From: Oscillospiraceae bacterium
Lineage (GTDB): Bacteria; Bacillota; Clostridia; Oscillospirales; Oscillospiraceae
Length of the DNA stretch: 6,958 bases
Assembly (NCBI GenBank): GCA_031260745.1
Contig: JAISKY010000284.1
Span: forward strand, 1 to 6,958
Direction: 5' to 3'
In this document: one piece after another, positions 1 to 6,444 of the stretch
How positions within the stretch are numbered: position 1 is the stretch's first letter
Layout of the letters: every line of letters begins with the position of its first letter
Program-made: the position numbers and the translations under genes
Notes under the pieces: generated by a model
Seen by the model: only the letters and a program-made list of their open reading frames with translations
The model's database searches: none
Told to the model about the DNA's origin: nothing

Positions 1-457
1 TTTTTTGCTCGGTTTCCGGTTTATCGGAGCGGTCTGTAGGAGTTTCCGCTATCGCGTCAAGCGCGTCATACCCGCCCGTAAGTTTGCCGAAGGCGGCGTA
101 ATTGCCGTCCAAATGAGTAGCGTCGTCGGTCATAATGAAAAACTGACTGCCTGCGCTGTTAGGGTCGTTCGCTCGAGCCATACTAAGCACTCCGCGAACG
201 TGCTTCAGGTCGTTCTGAAATCCGTTTTTAGCGAACTCACCCTTAATCGACCAACCGGGACCGCCCGTACCGTCGCCGTCAGGGTCGCCGCCCTGAACCA
301 TAAAACCTGGGATTACGCGGTGGAATATCAGTCCGTCGTAAAATCCCTGTTGAGCCAACTTGATAAAGTTCGCCGTGGTTTCCGGAGCGGTCTCCGGATA
401 AAGCTCCGCGACCATCACGCCGTGTTCCGTTTCAATCTTCGCAATTGGGTTTGCCAT
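1..457 (-). CDS. ppiB: Cyclophilin-type peptidyl-prolyl cis-trans isomerase, C-terminus cut by window edge
   Basis: This enzyme catalyses cis-trans isomerisation of Xaa-Pro bonds and assists folding; with no signal peptide or lipobox it should be cytoplasmic. The 152 visible codons start at ATG 457, preceded by an AAGGAG Shine-Dalgarno (468-473) at good spacing. The cyclophilin core is complete: FHRVIPGFMVQGGDP (residues 45-59, containing the catalytic Arg47, equivalent to Arg55 of human CypA), GSQFFIM (103-109) and LDGNYAAFGKL (116-126). The position equivalent to CypA Trp121 is His115, so, as in many bacterial cyclophilins, weak cyclosporin binding is expected (inference). The reading frame leaves the window at SDKPETEQK, close to where single-domain bacterial cyclophilins end (about 164 residues in E. 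coli PpiB), so roughly ten residues are probably missing. It lies 66 nt after the aminopeptidase stop, with neither a convincing terminator nor a strong promoter between, so cotranscription is likely. The symbol is by family only. Confidence 0.95.
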   Translation of the reverse strand, partial: MANPIAKIETEHGVMVAELYPETAPETTANFIKLAQQGFYDGLIFHRVIPGFMVQGGDPDGDGTGGPGWSIKGEFAKNGFQNDLKHVRGVLSMARANDPNSAGSQFFIMTDDATHLDGNYAAFGKLTGGYDALDAIAETPTDRSDKPETEQK

Positions 458-523
458 AGTGTTTGTTCTCCTTAAAATTTGATTAATCACAAAATAATTC
501 GCCGTAGCGGAGTCCGCAATATT

Positions 524-1900
524 TTAGTTTTCGTATAGCGCGAGCATAGCCTTGTAGGTCATATACAAATCGGCTTTCGAGATAAGCTCGAACGGAGCGT
601 GCATACTAAGCACCGGAACGCCCGCGTCTATTGTTTCAATGTTACGCCTTGCCATATACATAGCTACCGTACCACCGCCGCCTTGGTCAACCTTGCCGAG
701 TTCGCCCATTTGCCACGCTACGTCGTTCGCCGCGAATATCCGGCGAAGTTTCCCGATTGTTTCCGCGTTAGCGTCGTTGGAACCGCTTTTACCCCTTGAA
801 CCCGTGTATTTCATAAAGCTAACGCCGTAGTTAAGTCTGGCGTTATTGCGTTTGTCCGAAACCTCCGGGAAATTCGGGTCGAACGCGTTGCACACGTCCG
901 CCGATACGCAGAAACTCTCCGAAAGGCAATCGTCAAGGCTAATTCCCTGAGCGCGGGTAAGCGAGCCAAGAAAACGCTCAAACGCTCTGGATTGCATTCC
1001 CGTAACGCCCTCGCTACCGATTTCCTCTTTGTCAACCAAAAGCGCGACCGCGGTTTTATCGGGAGTATCCTCAAGGTCGGTCAGCGCGGTCAGCGCGGCG
1101 TAGGAGCAAACTCTGTCGTCGTGTCCGTACCCGCCGAGCATTGAGCGGTCAAGCCCTATGTCGCGTACCTCAAACGCCGGAACAATCTCAAGCTCCGCCG
1201 AAAGGAAATCTTCCTCTTTTATTCCGTATTTTTCGTTAAGGAGTTTTAGAACTCCCAATTTGACTTTTTCCTTTTCCTCGGAATCCGAGCTATCCGGCTT
1301 AGAGCCGATAAGAATGTTCAGACCCTCGCCGGGAAACGCGTCGGCAAGAACTTTCTTCTGCTGGTCCGCGCCCAAATGCGGCAATATATCCGTAATCACG
1401 AACTGCGGGTCGCTCTTATCCGAGCCAATTGAAACATTAACCGCGTTTCCGTCCGATGTAATTACAACTCCGCGAATCTCCAACGGAATCGCGTGCCACT
1501 GATACTTTTTTACGCCGCCGTAGTAGTGAGTTTTCAGGAACGCCATCTCGCCGTCCTCGTACAGCGGCGAACCTTTTAGGTCAAGGCGCGGAGCGTCAAT
1601 ATGCGCGGCGACGATGTTCACTCCGTCGCGGAGTGAGCGTTTACCGATTACCGCAAGCGTCACGGCTTTGCCGTGATTAACGGAGAAAATCTTGTCGCCG
1701 GGATTGATTTTCTCGCCGGGAACGTACTCCCAAAAGCCTTTGGATTTCGCGAGCTTAACCGCGGATTCGGCGCACTCGCGCTCGGTTTTCGCGGAGTTGA
1801 GGAACTCGCGGTAACTTTCCGCATAGCTGTAAAACTTGGAAACCAACTCGTCGGACGCGGTTTCGTAGATGTTTTTGGGTTTGTAGAACAGGTCGCTCAT
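524..1900 (-). CDS. apeA: M18-family metalloaminopeptidase (aspartyl aminopeptidase type)
   Basis: A 458-residue cytoplasmic zinc aminopeptidase of family M18, which removes N-terminal residues (often acidic) from peptides and usually forms large tetrahedral dodecamers. The expected metal and catalytic residues are all present: His100 (AAHIDAPR), Asp261 (GYGHDDR), Glu292 and Glu293 (DKEEIGSEG), Asp335 (SADVCNAFDP) and His434 (SMHAPFE). The glycine-rich KVDQGGGGTVAMYMA stretch (403-417) is also typical. The length and a lysine/glutamate-rich segment around 205-232 fit the longer type (about 450-465 residues) named apeA in clostridia and Borrelia rather than the shorter apeB; this is from memory. 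The frame stays open upstream to a TTG at 1990, but ATG 1900 is preferred: it has an AAGGAGT ribosome site, it begins the family's conserved N-terminus, and the extra 30 codons would read through the leader hairpin. It is transcribed from the promoter at 2011-2038. Confidence 0.96.
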   Translation of the reverse strand: MSDLFYKPKNIYETASDELVSKFYSYAESYREFLNSAKTERECAESAVKLAKSKGFWEYVPGEKINPGDKIFSVNHGKAVTLAVIGKRSLRDGVNIVAAHIDAPRLDLKGSPLYEDGEMAFLKTHYYGGVKKYQWHAIPLEIRGVVITSDGNAVNVSIGSDKSDPQFVITDILPHLGADQQKKVLADAFPGEGLNILIGSKPDSSDSEEKEKVKLGVLKLLNEKYGIKEEDFLSAELEIVPAFEVRDIGLDRSMLGGYGHDDRVCSYAALTALTDLEDTPDKTAVALLVDKEEIGSEGVTGMQSRAFERFLGSLTRAQGISLDDCLSESFCVSADVCNAFDPNFPEVSDKRNNARLNYGVSFMKYTGSRGKSGSNDANAETIGKLRRIFAANDVAWQMGELGKVDQGGGGTVAMYMARRNIETIDAGVPVLSMHAPFELISKADLYMTYKAMLALYEN

Positions 1901-1910
1901 TTTTAGTCTG

Positions 1911-1917
1911 ACTCCTT
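1911..1917 (-). promoter_or_regulatory. Ribosome binding site fixing the aminopeptidase start
   Basis: The minus strand reads AAGGAGT here, 10 nt before ATG 1900. It supports that ATG over the upstream in-frame TTG at 1990, which has no such site. The foot of the leader hairpin ends 10 nt upstream of this element. Confidence 0.8.
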
Positions 1918-1927
1918 TTTTATAGAT

Positions 1928-1958
1928 AATTTGCGAAGCCCGACCGGCTTCGCAAATT
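1928..1958 (-). promoter_or_regulatory. Perfect 13-bp hairpin in the aminopeptidase 5' leader
   Basis: The arms at 1928-1940 and 1946-1958 are exact reverse complements (AATTTGCGAAGCC and its complement) around a 5-nt loop. On the minus strand the hairpin is followed by ATCTATAAAAAAGG, so there is no U-tract; on the plus strand it is followed by GGGACTTTAC, again no U-tract. It therefore does not look like an intrinsic terminator in either direction. It lies in the transcript made from the promoter at 2011-2038, directly upstream of the ribosome site. It could stabilise the mRNA, modulate ribosome access, or be a member of a dispersed palindromic repeat family. The structure is certain from sequence; its function is not known. 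Confidence 0.75.
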
Positions 1959-2010
1959 GGGACTTTACTATTACTCAAACGCCACGGCAAATTTACGTTT
2001 TAACGAATCA

Positions 2011-2038
2011 ATTATAACATACTTTCACAAAATGTCAA
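2011..2038 (-). promoter_or_regulatory. Sigma-70 type promoter with consensus boxes for the aminopeptidase
   Basis: On the minus strand a TTGACA box (2038-2033) is followed after 16 bp by TATAAT (2016-2011). Both hexamers match the vegetative sigma factor consensus exactly, and the spacer is one base short of optimal. The predicted start is near 2004, giving an untranslated leader of about 100 nt. It lies in an AT-rich gap 34 nt past the histidine kinase stop, so the peptidase has its own expression independent of the kinase operon. No terminator for the kinase gene is visible between the two. Confidence 0.88.
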
Positions 2039-2071
2039 GCTATAAGTACACATATTATTTATATAAACAGT

Positions 2072-5000
2072 TTATTCAATCTCCAATAGTTTGCCGACAG
2101 TTTCGGCGGCTTCTTTGAAATCGGACACCAAAATACAGTCCGAAATCGCGGACAGCGCGGTTGTGGTTTTCTCGTCGTACGGCGTAAGCGTAATCTCGTC
2201 TAAAATCGCGTCCGCCGCTCTTGTATTTTCGGTGTCTAACGCATCTTTAAGACGCAGAAGCGCCGCTTTGTCTAACCGCGATTCGGAGGTTACTTCCGGT
2301 TTGTCTGACGGCAGCGCGGTTTTGATATTCTCTATTAATGCGGAAAGGTTTTCGCGAAATTCGTCTAACCGCGCACGGATTGCGGGTAAGTCGCCGCGTA
2401 TTCCCGCGTCCTCTAAAAACGCCGCTTCCGCTGATATTGCCGCAGCGCCGATACTTGCCGACGCGCTTTTCAGAGCGTGTACTTGAATTGTGAACAACGG
2501 CAGTTCAGTTTCGTCGGGAACATTCCGCAAAAACCCTAACCGCGATTCCGCGTCGCGGCAAAACAGCACGAGAACCTCACGGTATACGGTATCGGAACCT
2601 CCGGTCATTACTAGACCGTGTTTCGTGTCAACGCCCTTAATACCGAGCGTTTCGCTTGAAGCGGGAGCGGAATGAGCCGCGCTTTGCGTCGCTATGACGC
2701 GCTTTGTCCTCGGAATCCACTTTTCGACGATTTCATTCAACTTCGTTAATTCAAGCGGTTTGGAGAGGTAATCGTGGAAACCGCTTTGCAAAAACATCTC
2801 GCGCATACCGCTAACGGCGTTCGCGGTTAACGCGATAACAGGAACGGTCTGAAATCTTTCGCCGTCTAACGCGCGAATCGCGGCGGTCGCTTCAATGCCG
2901 TCCATAACCGGCATCATATGGTCCATAAACACTATGTCATATTCATTCTTTTTTACCAGCTTAATTGCCTCGGCGCCGCTTTCGCAGGAATCCACCCGCA
3001 TTCTATACGGCGCGATAAGACCCTCAACGACTTTGAGGTTGGTCGCGATGTCGTCAACAATTAAAACTCTGGCGTCCGGAGCGGTGAACCGGATACTCGC
3101 GGATTTGCTTTCGTAGTAAACGTCGGCGTCGGTGACTCCGTTTATCAGGTTTGCGATTGAGATTGAATGTATCGGAGTAAACAAAACAGGCACGTTTGGT
3201 TTGTCCGGTATCTCCCCGAACTCCGCGAACAAAACCAACGCCGAGTCCGCCATTCGCTTTTTCAGCAGTTTCTCAGCCTTCTTAAATATAGACGTACCTA
3301 CAAAGATGAAATCGTAACTCGCGCTTTCCAACGCGTCGGAGAACTCCTCGCTGTTTATCGCGACACTGTAGCGTACGCCTAAACTTTTGACCGCGCTGAC
3401 TATTGACTGCGCGTACAGCGCGTGCTCAACGTAAATCAGAAAGTTTTTCGAGTCGGCGTCTAAAATCGCCGCGACCGGCGCGTTGTCTTTGATTACCTGT
3501 GGAAAAGTCGCGGTAAATACGCTGCCCGCGCCGTAATCGCTGGTAACGCTGATGTCGCCGCCCATCGCGAGACAAAGATTTTTCGTGATTGCGAGACCAA
3601 GACCCGTACCCTCGATATTACGGTTGGAGTGAGTGTCGAACTGGGCGAAATCGCCGAATAACTTGTCTATGTCCTCCTCGCGGATTCCGATGCCCGTATC
3701 CGAAACCTTGAATGTCATAATAATACTGTCAGATTCGGCGCGAGTTCCCTCCACGTCAAGTGAAATATGCCCCTCCGGGGTGTACTTGACGGCGTTGTTC
3801 AGAAGATTCAGCAATACTTGCCTTACGCGAATATGGTCGCCGTACAAAACGCTCGGCAGAGAGCCGTCTATATTGACGATAAACCTTATATTTTTATCGT
3901 CAAGCCGCATACGGATAATGTTAATAACATCGTTTATCAGCGAGGCAAACTGATATTCCTCAATGATAATCTCCATTTTGCCGGACTCAATCTTGGAGAA
4001 ATCGAGAATATCGTTTATTATGGATAGCAGATTTGTACCCGCGTGTCTTACTCCCAACGCGTGTTCCCTTGCGTCGGAGGTAATGTCCTCACGCAGTATA
4101 AGTTCGCTCATACCCAGGATTGCGTTCATCGGGGTGCGGATTTCGTGGCTCATTTTCGCGAGGAATGCGCTTTTAGCCTGATTTGCTCGCTCCGCTTCAA
4201 TTCTTGCCGCGACAATCGGAGTAATATCGCTAATGTCAATGAACCGACCTTCCGTGTCAATAGTCAATTCGCTGGAGATTATTTTGAAGTATCGAGTTTC
4301 GCCGTTTAGGTTAAGCTCCATCGTATCCTCAAAAAATCCCTCTTTCTCAAGTACGTCGCTAATCATAAGTTTCATATTCATTTCAGGGAAAAGGTCAATA
4401 AGCGGACGTCCGACCGCCATTTCGTGGTCCTCTATGTGCGCCAGTTCCGCAAGTGGCTTGCTGATATACGTTACGCATTTCATTTCGTCAATCATCGCGA
4501 CCAAATTCGGAGTTATCGCCATCATCTCGGTGAACATATTCGTAGCTTTGGCGGAGCGGCTGTTTTTGTCTGTCGCGAACCGTGACAGCATCATAAAAAA
4601 TACCGCGGTATATGACGAAATAACCCAAAACAGTATAAAATCGTTGAACTTATAACCATCGCCTAAAAACGGAGTATCCGTGAACCCAAGAACTAAAATT
4701 ACAATAAAAGAAAGTAGAATGAATTGAAGCAGTTTTTTATAGTCGCAATATACCGCTCCGATTCCGCATATACAGAGATAAACAAGGAAGTAATATCCCG
4801 TTCCGCCAATAACCGCCGTACTGGCGGTGTACATCGTAAAAATAACGGTCGGAATAATAAACGCTAAGGAGCGGTTATTTTTTACTGTTATCATAAATAT
4901 TGTCATTATGACGATTATACATACGCAGGCTACTACCAGCACAGTTACCCTAAAATACAGACCGCTGACAAGATATTCCGGCAAACGTATCAATATAAAT

Positions 5001-5263
5001 GACACCACACTTGATATCGCAAACATATTTGCCGCGCGAAAATATCCGGAATCCGCGGTGTCAACTCCGATTTTTGTTATTCTTCTGAGTATAAAGAAAC
5101 TTACCACGATAAGCGCTACGCAAATACCGATAGACAAAGATGCCGCGAATCCGCCCGCCCGATACTCCGACCAATGAATTACGATGATAATAGCCGCGCT
5201 GAAAAGCGCGATAAAAACAGACATCTGAAAATATCCGCCGTCCGGTCGGGTTCTGTTATTCAT
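2072..5263 (-). CDS. Membrane-bound hybrid sensor histidine kinase (TM-PAS-HisKA-HATPase-pseudoREC-REC-HPt)
   Basis: A 1063-residue phosphorelay kinase. About eight hydrophobic segments (roughly 14-31, 38-59, 77-94, 104-127, 132-152, 155-171, 177-194, 208-228) form a membrane sensor region of no type I recognise, followed by a PAS-like domain (about 243-350). HisKA carries phospho-acceptor His373 in MSHEIRTPMNAILGM. The ATPase domain has its N box (Asn490, NLLNNAVKYT), DTGIG (522-526) and GTGLGLAI (552-559). The first receiver (about 597-711) is degenerate: Gly656 stands where the acceptor Asp should be and Thr696 where the Lys should be. The second receiver (731-850) is intact: Asp737/738, Asp781, Thr813, Lys835. 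An HPt domain (about 874-984) has His929 in HALKSASASIGA, and a helical tail of about 80 residues follows. The predicted relay is His373 to Asp781 to His929 and then to a regulator outside the window. The ATG has an AAGGAG site (5272-5277) inside the upstream gene and overlaps it by 8 nt (ATGAATAA), so translational coupling is likely. Confidence 0.95.
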   Translation of the reverse strand: MNNRTRPDGGYFQMSVFIALFSAAIIIVIHWSEYRAGGFAASLSIGICVALIVVSFFILRRITKIGVDTADSGYFRAANMFAISSVVSFILIRLPEYLVSGLYFRVTVLVVACVCIIVIMTIFMITVKNNRSLAFIIPTVIFTMYTASTAVIGGTGYYFLVYLCICGIGAVYCDYKKLLQFILLSFIVILVLGFTDTPFLGDGYKFNDFILFWVISSYTAVFFMMLSRFATDKNSRSAKATNMFTEMMAITPNLVAMIDEMKCVTYISKPLAELAHIEDHEMAVGRPLIDLFPEMNMKLMISDVLEKEGFFEDTMELNLNGETRYFKIISSELTIDTEGRFIDISDITPIVAARIEAERANQAKSAFLAKMSHEIRTPMNAILGMSELILREDITSDAREHALGVRHAGTNLLSIINDILDFSKIESGKMEIIIEEYQFASLINDVINIIRMRLDDKNIRFIVNIDGSLPSVLYGDHIRVRQVLLNLLNNAVKYTPEGHISLDVEGTRAESDSIIMTFKVSDTGIGIREEDIDKLFGDFAQFDTHSNRNIEGTGLGLAITKNLCLAMGGDISVTSDYGAGSVFTATFPQVIKDNAPVAAILDADSKNFLIYVEHALYAQSIVSAVKSLGVRYSVAINSEEFSDALESASYDFIFVGTSIFKKAEKLLKKRMADSALVLFAEFGEIPDKPNVPVLFTPIHSISIANLINGVTDADVYYESKSASIRFTAPDARVLIVDDIATNLKVVEGLIAPYRMRVDSCESGAEAIKLVKKNEYDIVFMDHMMPVMDGIEATAAIRALDGERFQTVPVIALTANAVSGMREMFLQSGFHDYLSKPLELTKLNEIVEKWIPRTKRVIATQSAAHSAPASSETLGIKGVDTKHGLVMTGGSDTVYREVLVLFCRDAESRLGFLRNVPDETELPLFTIQVHALKSASASIGAAAISAEAAFLEDAGIRGDLPAIRARLDEFRENLSALIENIKTALPSDKPEVTSESRLDKAALLRLKDALDTENTRAADAILDEITLTPYDEKTTTALSAISDCILVSDFKEAAETVGKLLEIE

Positions 5264-6287
5264 TTGGCAATCTCCTTATATATTCCATACCTCCGGGCGA
5301 AACTATTTTCACGCCTTGCGGAATAATCTTTATATTAATATTTGTATCGAAAAAAACCTCGCCGTCTAAATCCAGCATTAACGGCAGGTCGGAGCGAATA
5401 GAAATCTCCCTCGCTCGCTTATGCACGAAATATTGCGGATACTCCTTATATTTGCCCATCATATACGGTATGAAAACTCCGAGCGTAGCCAAAAGGCTTT
5501 TGGTTTTGCTGTATAATACGTCAAGCCAGCCGTCGTCCGGCACGGCTTCGGGAATAGCGCCTTTATCGCCGCCGTAATAAGGGACGTTTGCGATATTTAT
5601 CGTCGCGCACGTGCTGGTGAAAACCTCTCCGTCAATTGTAAGTATATACCGCTGGAAATGTACGTCATTGTTGAATACGGAGCAAAGTCCGCCGTAATAA
5701 AATAGAATGTTCATCAACTTGGGAAACATCTTGCAAGCGCGTGAGAATTTATGTATAAGTTTGTTCGCCGTGGCGTTGGCAAGCGACTCCAGACCAATCA
5801 GGCAAAAACTAAGCGCGTAGTTACTTCCGCAATGCAAAATATCCGACGTCACGGTGGGTGACGTCGCCTGCAACTCGATATTTCTAAACAGAGCCTCCTG
5901 ATTTTCTCCGAACACGCGGATAAAATCAGTACGCGCGCCGTAGGGAATAACCGCAAGCTCCGTATTATCCAGTCCGACAATTCCGTTAAGGCAGTCGAAC
6001 ATAATACTGCTGTCGCCCACGGCATAAACGCGGACGATTTTTCCGGGTCCGACGGACCTCACATAGTTCCTTATTATACCGATGGCGCTTCGCTGATAGC
6101 GCGAAATGAAAACGGCATAAGCGGCGTTTTCCATTTCACCGAAATAACTATTCACCTTTTGAATCAGCGAATCCATATCCGCCGATTTGCGGAATGACGT
6201 CGGGCTGATAATGAATATGTGATTCCTTGTCAGCGCGTCGTACGCCGCGCGGGAGTTATTTTCTCGGCCGCTATTTCTGTCATTCAC
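5256..6287 (-). CDS. Diacylglycerol kinase/YegS-like protein with degenerate ATP-binding motifs
   Basis: A 343-residue protein (counted from GTG 6287) with the two-domain layout of the DAGK_cat/NAD kinase-like superfamily. Late motifs are retained: YYGGDKGAIPEAVPDDGWLDVL (about 237-258, matching GGG..P.A..DG.LDV) and LDLDGE (305-310); the DGE triad, as I recall, holds the catalytic base in DgkB. The three N-terminal motifs are changed: NPxSG reads SPTSF (28-32), GGDGT reads VGDSS (90-94), and PxGTxND reads PYGARTD (115-121). The surrounding residues (FDCLNGIVGL, AVIPYG, FIRVFG) are still clearly family-like and the frame is unbroken. Members phosphorylate diacylglycerol or related lipids at the membrane; this copy is likely weakly active or inactive (inference). 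GTG 6287 is chosen because GAGG lies 8 nt upstream. The longer frame's first codon, TTG 6380, has no ribosome site and lies inside the -35 box. It forms an operon with the overlapping histidine kinase. Possible roles: pseudokinase sensor, adaptor, or a divergent kinase using another substrate. Confidence 0.85.
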   Translation of the reverse strand: MNDRNSGRENNSRAAYDALTRNHIFIISPTSFRKSADMDSLIQKVNSYFGEMENAAYAVFISRYQRSAIGIIRNYVRSVGPGKIVRVYAVGDSSIMFDCLNGIVGLDNTELAVIPYGARTDFIRVFGENQEALFRNIELQATSPTVTSDILHCGSNYALSFCLIGLESLANATANKLIHKFSRACKMFPKLMNILFYYGGLCSVFNNDVHFQRYILTIDGEVFTSTCATINIANVPYYGGDKGAIPEAVPDDGWLDVLYSKTKSLLATLGVFIPYMMGKYKEYPQYFVHKRAREISIRSDLPLMLDLDGEVFFDTNINIKIIPQGVKIVSPGGMEYIRRLPNE

Positions 6288-6293
6288 GGAACT

Positions 6294-6300
6294 GACCTCT
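6294..6300 (-). promoter_or_regulatory. Ribosome binding site supporting a GTG start
   Basis: The minus strand reads AGAGGTC, with its GAGG core 8 nt before GTG 6287. Together with the promoter position it decides the start of the lipid-kinase-like gene. The next in-frame ATG downstream would remove the first beta strand of the domain. Confidence 0.65.
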
Positions 6301-6351
6301 TTTCTGATTATCTGCGGCGACAGTTTAACCGCGTCATGGGCGATTTTGACG

Positions 6352-6380
6352 GTTATACCGGTATCGCGTCCCGTCGTCAA
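6352..6380 (-). promoter_or_regulatory. Sigma-70 type promoter for the lipid-kinase-like/histidine-kinase operon
   Basis: On the minus strand TTGACG (6380-6375) and TATAAC (6357-6352) are separated by exactly 17 bp, one mismatch from consensus in each box. The predicted start near 6345 gives a leader of about 58 nt to GTG 6287. It lies 64 nt past the citrate synthase stop, so the two-gene unit can be expressed separately. No clear terminator hairpin is visible in 6381-6444, so some readthrough from citrate synthase is possible. Confidence 0.75.
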
Positions 6381-6444
6381 GTCGCGGTACTACATAAATC
6401 TTAAAATTCTGAATATTACGTTTCCAAACGATACTTCACATTCA

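Noticed and set aside
5..475. Open frame of 156 codons on the plus strand
   Set aside because: It lies antisense to the cyclophilin gene, whose conserved motifs are unmistakable; the plus-strand translation resembles no family and has no ribosome site.
458..523. Possible promoter (TTGCGG-17-TATTTT on the minus strand) and short GCGGACTCCGC palindrome before the cyclophilin gene
   Set aside because: The boxes are weak, and the palindrome has only a 1-nt centre, so it cannot form a normal hairpin; readthrough from the aminopeptidase gene explains expression equally well.
1928..1958. Hairpin considered as an intrinsic terminator for the histidine kinase gene
   Set aside because: There is no U-tract after the stem on either strand, and it lies downstream of the next gene's promoter, where a terminator would block that gene.
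2266..2850. Recurring TCTAACCGCG/CTAACGCG words
   Set aside because: They fall inside coding sequence at irregular spacing and in different frames, and reflect favoured GCG, CGC and TTA codons rather than a repeat array.
2091..5177. Many plus-strand open frames of 60-140 codons opposite the histidine kinase
   Set aside because: They mirror the codon bias of the minus-strand gene, lack ribosome sites and have low-complexity serine/arginine-rich translations.
6308..6337. Nine-codon upstream frame (ATG to TAA) in the leader of the lipid-kinase-like gene
   Set aside because: It has no ribosome site and its ATG starts only about 8 nt after the predicted transcript start; frames this short arise by chance.
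6416..6435. CGTTTGGAAACG inverted repeat in the gap after citrate synthase, considered as a terminator or operator
   Set aside because: The 2-nt centre is too small for a terminator loop and no U-tract follows; as an operator it is too short to claim without a conserved copy elsewhere.
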